A DNA stretch of 64,000 nt from CAIRDP01 sp037138335 (GTDB lineage Bacteria; Bacteroidota; Bacteroidia; Bacteroidales; FEN-979), in the NCBI GenBank assembly GCA_037138335.1, contig JBAXIO010000003.1, forward strand, positions 248,001-312,000, read 5' to 3'. The position numbers were made by a program, and so were the translations under genes. The notes below the pieces were generated by a model that searched no databases, had not been told where the DNA came from, and worked only from the letters and a program-made list of their open reading frames with translations. Shown piece after piece: positions 1 to 6,541 of the stretch (positions are counted from its first letter, which is position 1; each line of letters opens with the position of its first letter).

Positions 1-1
1 C

Positions 2-1123
2 ACCCCGATAGACCCGGAAGTTGCCAGGGCAATTCAAACCTCGGCGAAAGAATACTATGGGAATGCTTCCAGCCTGCATTCCGTAGGGACTATGGCCCAT
101 GAGATTCTTGATCAGGCAAGGGCAGGGCTCGCTTCACTGATCGGGGCCAGGCCTGATGAGATCATTTTCACCGGGAGCGGCACCGAAGCCAATAACCTTG
201 CCCTGAAAGGGGTTGCATTTGCCAATGCCCGCCGGGGCAGGCATATCATTGTATCTGAAATCGAACATGATTGTATCCTGAAAGCGGCCCGCTGGCTTGA
301 ACACCAGGGTTTTACCGTCACATATCTACCGGTAGGCCATAATGGGCTTGTCGATATACAGGCTCTTAAGGATGCTGTTACCGATAAGACCATCCTGGTT
401 TCGGTGATGCATGTAAATAACGAAATCGGTACCATTGAACCGGTGAAAGAGATTGGCGAATTATGCAGGGACAGAAATATTTATTTTCATTCCGATGCCT
501 GCCAGTCTTTCGGTAAGATCCCTTTGAATGCAGCTTCTCTGAATGCTGATCTGATGACAATAAATGCCCATAAGATCCATGGCCCCAAAGGTGTCGGAGC
601 CTTATTCGTTAAATCGGGGGTGCAGATTGAACCCTTGCTTCACGGGGGCGGACAGGAAAAAGGCATACGTTCATCCACCGAGAACATCCCGGGAATACTG
701 GGATTTGTTAAGGCTGCGGAAATTGCATGCAGGGAGATGGATTCTGAGATAAGGAGAGTTACAGGCATGCATGAACATATTTTAAACACCCTGAAGCATT
801 CGATAGATGGAGTTTATTTCAATGGTTCCCTCAGTGCCCGTGTTCCGCATAATATAAATTTTTGTATTGAAGGAATGGAAGGGGAGGGGATAAGGCTTCA
901 GCTTCTCCTTGATGAAGCCGGGGTCTGTGTATCAACCGGTTCAGCCTGCTCGTCAAACGACGGGGGGAACCCCTCGCATGTCCTCCAGGCCATCGGCCTG
1001 GATCCCTTCCAGGCGAGGGGAGGGATCAGGTTGAGCCTGGGCCGGTTTACGACACAGAAAGAAATTGATCGTTTCCTGGATATTATTTCCGAAAAGGTAA
1101 AACAGCTAAACCCGATATTTTAA
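2..1123 (+). CDS. Cysteine desulfurase, NifS/IscS family (5' end cut by window)
   Basis: PLP-dependent enzyme that takes sulfur from L-cysteine for Fe-S cluster assembly. The frame is open from base 2 and reads TPIDPEVARAI before the first internal Met, so the true start lies upstream of the window; about 373 residues are visible, nearly the whole protein. The PLP-binding lysine sits in NAHKIHGPKG and the catalytic cysteine in STGSACSS near the C-terminus, with the RLSLGRFTT motif typical of the class V aminotransferase fold. It ends 9 bases before hydE, so it probably supplies sulfur for Fe-S and H-cluster work in this operon. It cannot be assigned to the Isc, Nif or Suf branch from sequence alone. 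Confidence 0.93.
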   Translation, partial: TPIDPEVARAIQTSAKEYYGNASSLHSVGTMAHEILDQARAGLASLIGARPDEIIFTGSGTEANNLALKGVAFANARRGRHIIVSEIEHDCILKAARWLEHQGFTVTYLPVGHNGLVDIQALKDAVTDKTILVSVMHVNNEIGTIEPVKEIGELCRDRNIYFHSDACQSFGKIPLNAASLNADLMTINAHKIHGPKGVGALFVKSGVQIEPLLHGGGQEKGIRSSTENIPGILGFVKAAEIACREMDSEIRRVTGMHEHILNTLKHSIDGVYFNGSLSARVPHNINFCIEGMEGEGIRLQLLLDEAGVCVSTGSACSSNDGGNPSHVLQAIGLDPFQARGGIRLSLGRFTTQKEIDRFLDIISEKVKQLNPIF

Positions 1124-1132
1124 CCCTTTAAT

Positions 1133-2245
1133 ATGGCTGAGCTGGAAAAAATTGAAACCATTTCAAAAAAGCCTGAATTATCCCGGGAGGATATTCATTT
1201 CCTGCTCTCGCTCGATGACCCTGACGACATCAAATACCTTGGAGGGTTGGCCTACGCTGTTAAAAAGGAGCATGTAGGGAACAGGGTTTACCTGCGTGGC
1301 CTTATTGAATTTTCAAATATTTGCCTGAAGGATTGTCTTTATTGCGGGATTCGCAGAAGTAATGAAAGTCCGCAGAGGTTCCTTATGAACAGGCAGGAAA
1401 TCCTTGATGCGGCTGAATTTGCCTTCAAAAACCGCTATGGGTCGGTTGTCCTTCAATCAGGGGAAAGGACCGATGGAACCTTTGCCGAATTTGTTTGTAG
1501 TATAGTAAGGGATATAAAATCAATAACGCACGGGAAGCTGGGGATAACGCTTTCTTGCGGAGAGCAAAACAAAGAAACGTACCGCAGGTTTTTTGAAGCA
1601 GGAGCCCACCGTTACCTCCTGAGAATTGAAGCTTCCGACAGGGACCTTTATGGCAAACTGCATCCCTCCGGCAGGCAGCACGACTTTGATACCCGGATAA
1701 GATGCCTGGAATCGCTTAAGGAAATTGGCTTCCAGGTAGGAACCGGGGTCATGGTGGGTTTGCCGTTCCAGACTGTATCGAACCTCGTTAATGACCTGAT
1801 GTTCATTAAAAAGATTGATGCCGACATGATTGGCCTAGGACCTTATATTGAACATTCCCAGACCCCATTGTATGAATTCCGGCAACAATTGATGCCCCGG
1901 CAGGACCGCCTGATGCTTACACTGAAAATGATCGCCGTCCTAAGGATCATGATGAAAGATATCAATATTGCTTCGGCCACGGCCTTGCAGGCGATTGACG
2001 GCTTTGGACGTGAAAGGGCGCTGAGATTCGGAGCCAATATAATAATGCCGAGCCTAACACCCGGCGAACACCGTAAAGATTACCTTTTATATGAAGATAA
2101 ACCCTGTATTGAAGAGAACCGTGATGAATGCAAGGATTGCCTTGAAATACGGATCAAAATGGCAGGGGATGAGACAGGTTATGAGGCCTGGGGAGATTCA
2201 TTGCATTTTATAAACCGAAACCATAAAAACCAAACTTATGTATAA
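1133..2245 (+). CDS. hydE: [FeFe]-hydrogenase H-cluster radical SAM maturase HydE
   Basis: Radical SAM enzyme of the HydEFG system that builds the diiron subcluster of [FeFe] hydrogenase in the cytoplasm. The 370-residue length fits the family. The SAM-cluster motif CLKDCLYC (Cx3Cx2C) lies near residue 65 and is followed by GIRRSN, characteristic of HydE; a glycine-rich stretch (VGTGVMVGLPFQT, near residue 205) and the TIM-barrel tail (ATALQAIDGFGRERAL, PSLTPGEHRKDY) also match. It lies between a cysteine desulfurase and an Fe-S protein whose start overlaps it by 8 bases. HydF, HydG and the hydrogenase itself are not in the window. BioB-like enzymes are the nearest alternative but lack the IRRSN context. 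Confidence 0.9.
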   Translation: MAELEKIETISKKPELSREDIHFLLSLDDPDDIKYLGGLAYAVKKEHVGNRVYLRGLIEFSNICLKDCLYCGIRRSNESPQRFLMNRQEILDAAEFAFKNRYGSVVLQSGERTDGTFAEFVCSIVRDIKSITHGKLGITLSCGEQNKETYRRFFEAGAHRYLLRIEASDRDLYGKLHPSGRQHDFDTRIRCLESLKEIGFQVGTGVMVGLPFQTVSNLVNDLMFIKKIDADMIGLGPYIEHSQTPLYEFRQQLMPRQDRLMLTLKMIAVLRIMMKDINIASATALQAIDGFGRERALRFGANIIMPSLTPGEHRKDYLLYEDKPCIEENRDECKDCLEIRIKMAGDETGYEAWGDSLHFINRNHKNQTYV

Positions 2246-2927
2246 AGAAAACAACATTCAGTTGGATTTGATCAAGCCCCTTCCGGGATTGGATTGCGGT
2301 GCTTGCGGATTCCGCACCTGTGTTCTTTTTGGGGACCACCTGGTGAAAAACCCTGATGACATTAAACTTTGCATCCATATAGAGAGCGGGAAGCCTCAGG
2401 TTTCTGACCCGGTGGCCTGCTTAAGCTGCCATCATACCGGCCTTGGAGAGAAACTGGGCTGGAAAGACAACCTCAAAAGAGAGTTTGATTTCATACTCGA
2501 TTCATTTGACAATGAACCCGGCCCCCGTGAAACGATCCTGCCATATAACCCGGCCCTGGTAAAGGACCTGGGAGTAAAAAAGGATGATATCATGATCGGA
2601 CGCCCCATGGGAATGTCCTGCGGCTGCCCTGTTACCCATTGCGGGGTTGTGACCAGTGTTGATGCCCGTAACGGGGTTATAAACTGGTGTGTGACAGGCC
2701 CTTTGAAACCCCGTTTGCAGGGTTTTATCGACATCGGTTACTATGTTGCCCAGGGCTATGAAGGAATCATCAAAGAAACCAATGTCGAAATTAAGCTTGG
2801 AATGCGTTACTGGTTCCTGCCCCGTCGCTGCATGCTGCAATGGAGGCACAGCGGACTTGTTAACGCAGTTACAAAGCTGAAGGATGGAGGTTTCAAGGTG
2901 AGGATCGAAGGTTTGTTTATTGGTTAG
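2238..2927 (+). CDS. Fe-S cluster protein of unknown role, coupled to hydE
   Basis: A 229-residue soluble protein. The N-terminus carries DCGACGFRTC followed by a fourth Cys about 20 residues on (KLCIHI), which resembles the Fes_4 (PF04060-like) four-cysteine cluster motif. More cysteines follow (ACLSC near residue 57, MSCGCPVTHCG near residue 131, PRRC near residue 196), so a second metal site is possible. There is no signal peptide or membrane segment. It overlaps the end of hydE by 8 bases, implying translational coupling and a shared role. I infer electron transfer or cluster handling for H-cluster maturation; the exact function is not known. Confidence 0.8.
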   Translation: MYKENNIQLDLIKPLPGLDCGACGFRTCVLFGDHLVKNPDDIKLCIHIESGKPQVSDPVACLSCHHTGLGEKLGWKDNLKREFDFILDSFDNEPGPRETILPYNPALVKDLGVKKDDIMIGRPMGMSCGCPVTHCGVVTSVDARNGVINWCVTGPLKPRLQGFIDIGYYVAQGYEGIIKETNVEIKLGMRYWFLPRRCMLQWRHSGLVNAVTKLKDGGFKVRIEGLFIG

Positions 2928-3024
2928 AAATGCAGGGTTAGAAAAATTATATAGATGACCGCAGGTTTTTCATTTTCCGGTTGTCAAATATATAAACCCA
3001 ATGTTAAACCAATAATTCGAAACA

Positions 3025-3417
3025 ATGAAAACGATTCTCAGAAGGATGATGCCGGTTGCAATGGTACTTGTATTTGCAATTTATGGGTATTCACAAAATG
3101 CCTCAACTACAACTGCCCCTGCAAAGGAAACTAAAACAACACAGTGTGGAACTGCATGCGCAAAGTTTGTCGACAAGAACGGTGACGGAATTTGCGATTT
3201 GAAAAAGGACTGCCCCAGTTGCAAGGGAAAATCCAACTGTCAGGAAAAAGAAATGAAGGATTGCAAAGCAAGCTGCACTGATAACCACAGCAAATCTGGC
3301 TGTGCTGCAAAGAGCGCAGGCTGTGCCAAAGGCAATTCCAAAACCGGTTGCTGCCAGGGTAAAGGGAGCACTGGTCAATCGGCATCTCCTGAAAAATCAA
3401 CTGCACCAACAAAGTAA
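3025..3417 (+). CDS. Secreted cysteine-rich protein with EF-hand-like loop
   Basis: A 130-residue protein with a signal peptide (positively charged start, hydrophobic core, cleavage probably near GYSQ-NA). The mature part contains 12 cysteines, several in Cx2C or CC spacing, and one calcium-loop-like element, DKNGDGICD. The tail is Ser/Thr/Lys-rich and of low complexity. Metal binding in the periplasm or at the surface is an inference from composition. It stands directly before an ECF sigma factor, anti-sigma factor and CnrX-like sensor, separated by a hairpin with a following T-rich run, so it may be a target or effector of that system. No close family was recognised. Confidence 0.75.
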   Translation: MKTILRRMMPVAMVLVFAIYGYSQNASTTTAPAKETKTTQCGTACAKFVDKNGDGICDLKKDCPSCKGKSNCQEKEMKDCKASCTDNHSKSGCAAKSAGCAKGNSKTGCCQGKGSTGQSASPEKSTAPTK

Positions 3418-3431
3418 TTCTGGCAATTCCG

Positions 3432-3476
3432 GGTCAGGCTGAATTTTTTATTCAATTTAGCCTGACCTTTGCTTTT
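3432..3476 (+). terminator. Hairpin with T-rich tail after the Cys-rich gene
   Basis: GGTCAGGCT at 3432-3440 pairs perfectly with AGCCTGACC at 3459-3467, followed by TTTGCTTTT. It looks like a Rho-independent terminator or attenuator between the Cys-rich gene and the sigma factor gene. It also argues against a TTG start at 3469 for the sigma factor. Confidence 0.7.
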
Positions 3477-3492
3477 ATCTTACCGGCCACGA

Positions 3493-4071
3493 ATGACTGA
3501 CTACGAACTGATACAGGGAATACTAAGGCGTGACCGCCAGGCTTTTCAGTTCCTGATCGAAACATATCAGAAACAGGTAGTCAAAACAGCCTTCTATTTT
3601 ACCGGGAATATGGAAGATGCAGAGGACCTGTCACAGGATATTTTCCTTGAAATAATATCTTCGGCAGCCTCTTTCCGCCATTCGGCTGCGCTTTCGACCT
3701 GGATCTACCGTATTACAGTCAACCGTTCCCTGAACCAGCTGAAAAGAAATAAACGCAAGGAAATATTCCGCAGGCTGGGTGATGTTTTTCACAGTGGAGC
3801 CAGTCCTGCAACCAGGGCAATGGAATCAATAAACCATGATACTGCTGCCGATGACAAAGAGAAGAGAATTTTATTAAACAACGCCATCGGCTCCCTGCCC
3901 GAAAATCAAAGGATCGCTTTCGTTCTCAGCAAGCATGAAGACCTCCCTTACAAGAACATCTGCGAGATCATGAACCTGAGCCTTTCATCGGTGGAGTCAC
4001 TTATTCACAGGGCAAAGGTCAATCTTCAGCAAAAATTAGCTGTTCACTTTCCTGAATTAAAAAAGAACTGA
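3493..4071 (+). CDS. ECF-family RNA polymerase sigma factor
   Basis: A 192-residue alternative sigma factor that redirects RNA polymerase to stress genes. Region 2 (FQFLIETYQKQVVKTAF, then DAEDLSQDIFLEI and STWIYRITVNR) and region 4 (SLPENQRIAFVLSKHEDLPYKNICEIM, SSVESLIHRAK) are both clear. The start is placed at the ATG giving MTDYELIQ; a TTG eight codons upstream falls inside the terminator tail and is unlikely. It is followed after one base by the anti-sigma gene and then a CnrX/Spy-like sensor, the order seen in metal-responsive ECF systems such as CnrYXH. The target promoters are not identified. Confidence 0.92.
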   Translation: MTDYELIQGILRRDRQAFQFLIETYQKQVVKTAFYFTGNMEDAEDLSQDIFLEIISSAASFRHSAALSTWIYRITVNRSLNQLKRNKRKEIFRRLGDVFHSGASPATRAMESINHDTAADDKEKRILLNNAIGSLPENQRIAFVLSKHEDLPYKNICEIMNLSLSSVESLIHRAKVNLQQKLAVHFPELKKN

Positions 4072-4072
4072 T

Positions 4073-4516
4073 ATGGATTGTACTTTCATAAAAGATAACC
4101 TGTTCGCAATTAAAGAAAACCGGCTTAAGGCCGATGAAATTGCATTGGTCGGGGAACATGTCTCAGGATGCGGTTCCTGTTCGTCACTTCTTAATTCTTT
4201 TTCTTCTTTTATTGAAGTAATAGATAAGGACCGACAAACAGCGGTCAACCCGTTTCTTGCCGCACGCACATTACTGAAAATGGAACAATACTTTGAGGAG
4301 GCTGATCATGGGAGAATGTTTCATCTGCCACGCCTGCTTCAACCAGTCCTTGCCTGTGCATTGATACTGCTTGCAGTAATAACAGGCTTTTTCGCCGGTA
4401 TTCAGGGCAAGAATATCAGCCAAAATATGACTAAGAGTGACTTGAGTGTAATGAAAACCGAATTATTCATTTCCGAACTTAACGACGAGGATAAAATACT
4501 GCAATTATATAAATAA
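4073..4516 (+). CDS. Anti-sigma factor, membrane-anchored, zinc-finger-like N-terminus
   Basis: A 147-residue protein with a cytoplasmic N-terminal part containing Cys3 and HVSGCGSC (Hx3Cx2C), the signature of zinc-binding anti-sigma domains, then one membrane helix at about residues 85-108 (PVLACALILLAVITGFFAG) and a short periplasmic tail. It starts one base after the sigma gene stop, so the two are surely co-expressed, and it should hold the sigma factor inactive at the membrane. The next gene encodes a periplasmic sensor-like protein that may transmit the signal to it. The assignment rests on context, topology and the zinc motif; overall similarity to named families is low. Confidence 0.82.
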   Translation: MDCTFIKDNLFAIKENRLKADEIALVGEHVSGCGSCSSLLNSFSSFIEVIDKDRQTAVNPFLAARTLLKMEQYFEEADHGRMFHLPRLLQPVLACALILLAVITGFFAGIQGKNISQNMTKSDLSVMKTELFISELNDEDKILQLYK

Positions 4517-4526
4517 CCTAAGCGAT

Positions 4527-5069
4527 ATGAATTACTTCAATAAATACAGGGTAGTGTTATGGATCATGATGCTGATGATCGTACTCAATATTTCAGCCTT
4601 TACAACTTATTTTTTCTATTACAGGGCGAACAGGGATGTAAATGCTGATACCATGGGGTGCAGTGGGACATGCAGGATACTGAATGAACAGCTTGCACTT
4701 ACGGCTGAACAAACTGCAAAGGTTTCTGAAATAAATAAAAAGTTCCGCGAGCATACAGAACCCCTCGTCAACGAAATAAAAAGCACACGTACAGCTATGC
4801 TTGACGAACTCTCCTCTTTGAGACCCGATACGGTGAAACTGAACAGCTGCACTGAGACTATAGGTGAGCTGCAGAAGTTATTGCAAAAGGCCGCAATTGT
4901 CCAGTTTCAGCAACTGAAACAAATCTGTACTCCTGACCAATGTCTCAAATTATCAGCCATATATTCTGAATTGTATGGTTGTAGTAAGATGGGACAGGGA
5001 ATGGGAAAAGGGAATCAGGGTCAACACCATCAAGGCGAGGGAAATAAGGCTTGCGAAAAAAATCATTAA
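4527..5069 (+). CDS. Periplasmic metal-sensor-like protein, CnrX/ZraP/Spy type
   Basis: A 180-residue protein with one N-terminal membrane anchor (WIMMLMIVLNISAFTTYFF) and a periplasmic helical domain. LTAEQTAKVSEINKKFRE begins an LTxEQ-type helical hairpin typical of the heavy-metal resistance/CpxP superfamily (CnrX, ZraP, Spy). Two Cys pairs or singles (GCSGTC, then Cys residues in the helices: NSC, QIC, DQC) and a His/Cys/Met-rich tail (GQHHQGEG, ACEKNH) suggest metal binding. It lies 10 bases after the anti-sigma gene and the unit ends at a strong terminator. The likely role is sensing of a metal (copper, zinc, nickel or cobalt are all possible) or envelope stress to control the sigma factor. 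Confidence 0.82.
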   Translation: MNYFNKYRVVLWIMMLMIVLNISAFTTYFFYYRANRDVNADTMGCSGTCRILNEQLALTAEQTAKVSEINKKFREHTEPLVNEIKSTRTAMLDELSSLRPDTVKLNSCTETIGELQKLLQKAAIVQFQQLKQICTPDQCLKLSAIYSELYGCSKMGQGMGKGNQGQHHQGEGNKACEKNH

Positions 5070-5075
5070 GCTTTT

Positions 5076-5102
5076 CTGCCTGTAAATTCAGGCAGTTTTT
5101 TT
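5076..5102 (+). terminator. Rho-independent terminator of the sigma/anti-sigma/sensor operon
   Basis: CTGCCTG at 5076-5082 and CAGGCAG at 5089-5095 form a perfect 7-bp stem with a 6-base loop, followed by seven T residues. Confidence 0.85.
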
Positions 5103-5112
5103 ACTTTTGCAC

Positions 5113-5200
5113 CATGCCAGTGGTCCTTTCGCCGATAATCTTCGGTGAAGTATAACAGTGATCCCGGTATAATACCGGGGCAGTGCCTGCGAAACAAACA
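5113..5200 (+). promoter_or_regulatory. Structured 5' leader of the propeller gene, class unknown
   Basis: Between the terminator at 5076-5102 and the ATG at 5216 lie two hairpins: a 9-bp stem with one bulge, CGCCGA/TCGGTG at its core (about 5126-5150), and a perfect CCCGGTA/TACCGGG stem (about 5163-5179), followed by GCAGTGCCTGC. Such paired elements suggest a regulatory RNA. It does not match the complete cobalamin riboswitch core or any other class I can recall. Confidence 0.4.
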
Positions 5201-5215
5201 AAAATCATACAGTCC

Positions 5216-6541
5216 ATGAATCCAACAAAGTTACTTTCCCTTGCTATTCTATGCTTATCACTGATATACCCGTGTGTGGGGTTCAATCAGTCAAACGGTG
5301 TTGTTAAACAGGTGCTCACTTCTAATTCAGGTAAGTTTGAATACACCCCGCCTTATAACGATTATGTGACATTGCAATCTTATGATCCGCTTACCAAAAC
5401 AATAAATAATTTCAGTTCGATATTTACACAGTCTTCCCAGTCAATTCTTGTTAGCAGGCATGTAGCTTATTTTGCCACACAGGATTCCATTATTAAATAT
5501 AACCTGAACACCCTCAAGAGGATGGCAGCTATTGCCGATTCAGGATTGAGCCGGCTTGCCCTGTATAATGGCAAATTGCTCGTTTCAAAGCAGTATCCTG
5601 TAACCTGGAATTTTCTTGAAGTCCTTGACACTGCAAACCTGGGTTTAATTGCAGAGGTGCCAGGCATTTCAGGCGATTGTGCCGGGATAGCCTGTGTTCA
5701 CGATACAGTATACGTAGCTGTGAATGGAGGATGGTTAGGCACTGAAGGCAAACTGGCAATCGTTGATCCGGTATCATGGACCCTGAAAACCGAAATTAAT
5801 TTCGGCCACCTGGCTGTCGGGATCTGGGACTTGTTTGAATATAAAGGTAAAATCATTTCGGTAAACAAAACTCCTTATGGAGTGGTTGATACCGGCAGCG
5901 TTACGGTTTATGTTCCTTCAAACCGCCGTAATACCAGTTTATTTCTTCCATTTAATGTTTCTGCGGCTTCGGGGATCCACGACAGCCTTCTGTACCTGGG
6001 GCTCAATTATGGAATTGCTTCAGTTAATTTAAATACCGGAGCTGTCATTGATACAGCTATCATTCCCGATCCGGGTTCCGCCATGTTCACTTATATTCTT
6101 TCCTCTGCGATTGACACTCTTAATGGCAGAATATATACAAATATAGGTGATTATGTTACCCCGGGATACTGTCTTGTGACTACCCTTAAGGGTGATTCAA
6201 TCACATCTTATCAAACAGGGATCTCTTCCGATGCAATTGCAATAGACACGCGTGTTTATGGAGTGGGCATCGAAGATAATTCCGGCAGGAACATTATTGT
6301 TAAATTGTCTCCTAACCCCGCCCGGGACAGGCTGAGGATCAGCCTCCCCGATCAGGTGGGGATTAATTCTCTCATTGTAACTGATTTGAGCGGAAGGGAA
6401 TTGCTAAGCCTGGCACCCGGGCTTTCATACCGCTCTGGCTTTGAAATATCAGTGAATTCACTTAGCCCGGGAATGTACTACCTTGTCCTCGGTACTTCAG
6501 AAGGAACGGTTGTTAAACCATTTGCAGTAAGCAGGTACTAA
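5216..6541 (+). CDS. Secreted beta-propeller protein with T9SS type A sorting domain
   Basis: A 441-residue exported protein. The start is placed at the ATG giving MNPTKLLSLAILCLSL, a normal signal peptide; an upstream GTG would add 11 polar residues. Residues 50-360 contain repeated strands of YncE/DUF5074-like type (YVAVNGG...KLAIVDPVSWTLKTEINFG), suggesting a seven-bladed propeller. The last 75 residues (SPNPARDRLRISL, LSPGMYYLVL, VKPFAVSRY) are a type IX secretion type A sorting signal, so the protein should reach the cell surface. The family includes surface binding proteins such as BtuG, but vitamin B12 binding here is only a possibility. Its stop overlaps that of the convergent hexosaminidase gene by 4 bases. 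Confidence 0.82.
   Translation: MNPTKLLSLAILCLSLIYPCVGFNQSNGVVKQVLTSNSGKFEYTPPYNDYVTLQSYDPLTKTINNFSSIFTQSSQSILVSRHVAYFATQDSIIKYNLNTLKRMAAIADSGLSRLALYNGKLLVSKQYPVTWNFLEVLDTANLGLIAEVPGISGDCAGIACVHDTVYVAVNGGWLGTEGKLAIVDPVSWTLKTEINFGHLAVGIWDLFEYKGKIISVNKTPYGVVDTGSVTVYVPSNRRNTSLFLPFNVSAASGIHDSLLYLGLNYGIASVNLNTGAVIDTAIIPDPGSAMFTYILSSAIDTLNGRIYTNIGDYVTPGYCLVTTLKGDSITSYQTGISSDAIAIDTRVYGVGIEDNSGRNIIVKLSPNPARDRLRISLPDQVGINSLIVTDLSGRELLSLAPGLSYRSGFEISVNSLSPGMYYLVLGTSEGTVVKPFAVSRY

Noticed and set aside
3469..3492. TTG start extending the ECF sigma factor by eight residues
   Set aside because: It lies within the T-rich tail of a hairpin terminator, and the ATG at 3493 gives the normal family N-terminus.
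5103..5215. Cobalamin riboswitch before the propeller gene
   Set aside because: The space is too short and the conserved core and B12 box are not found; only a generic structured leader is claimed.
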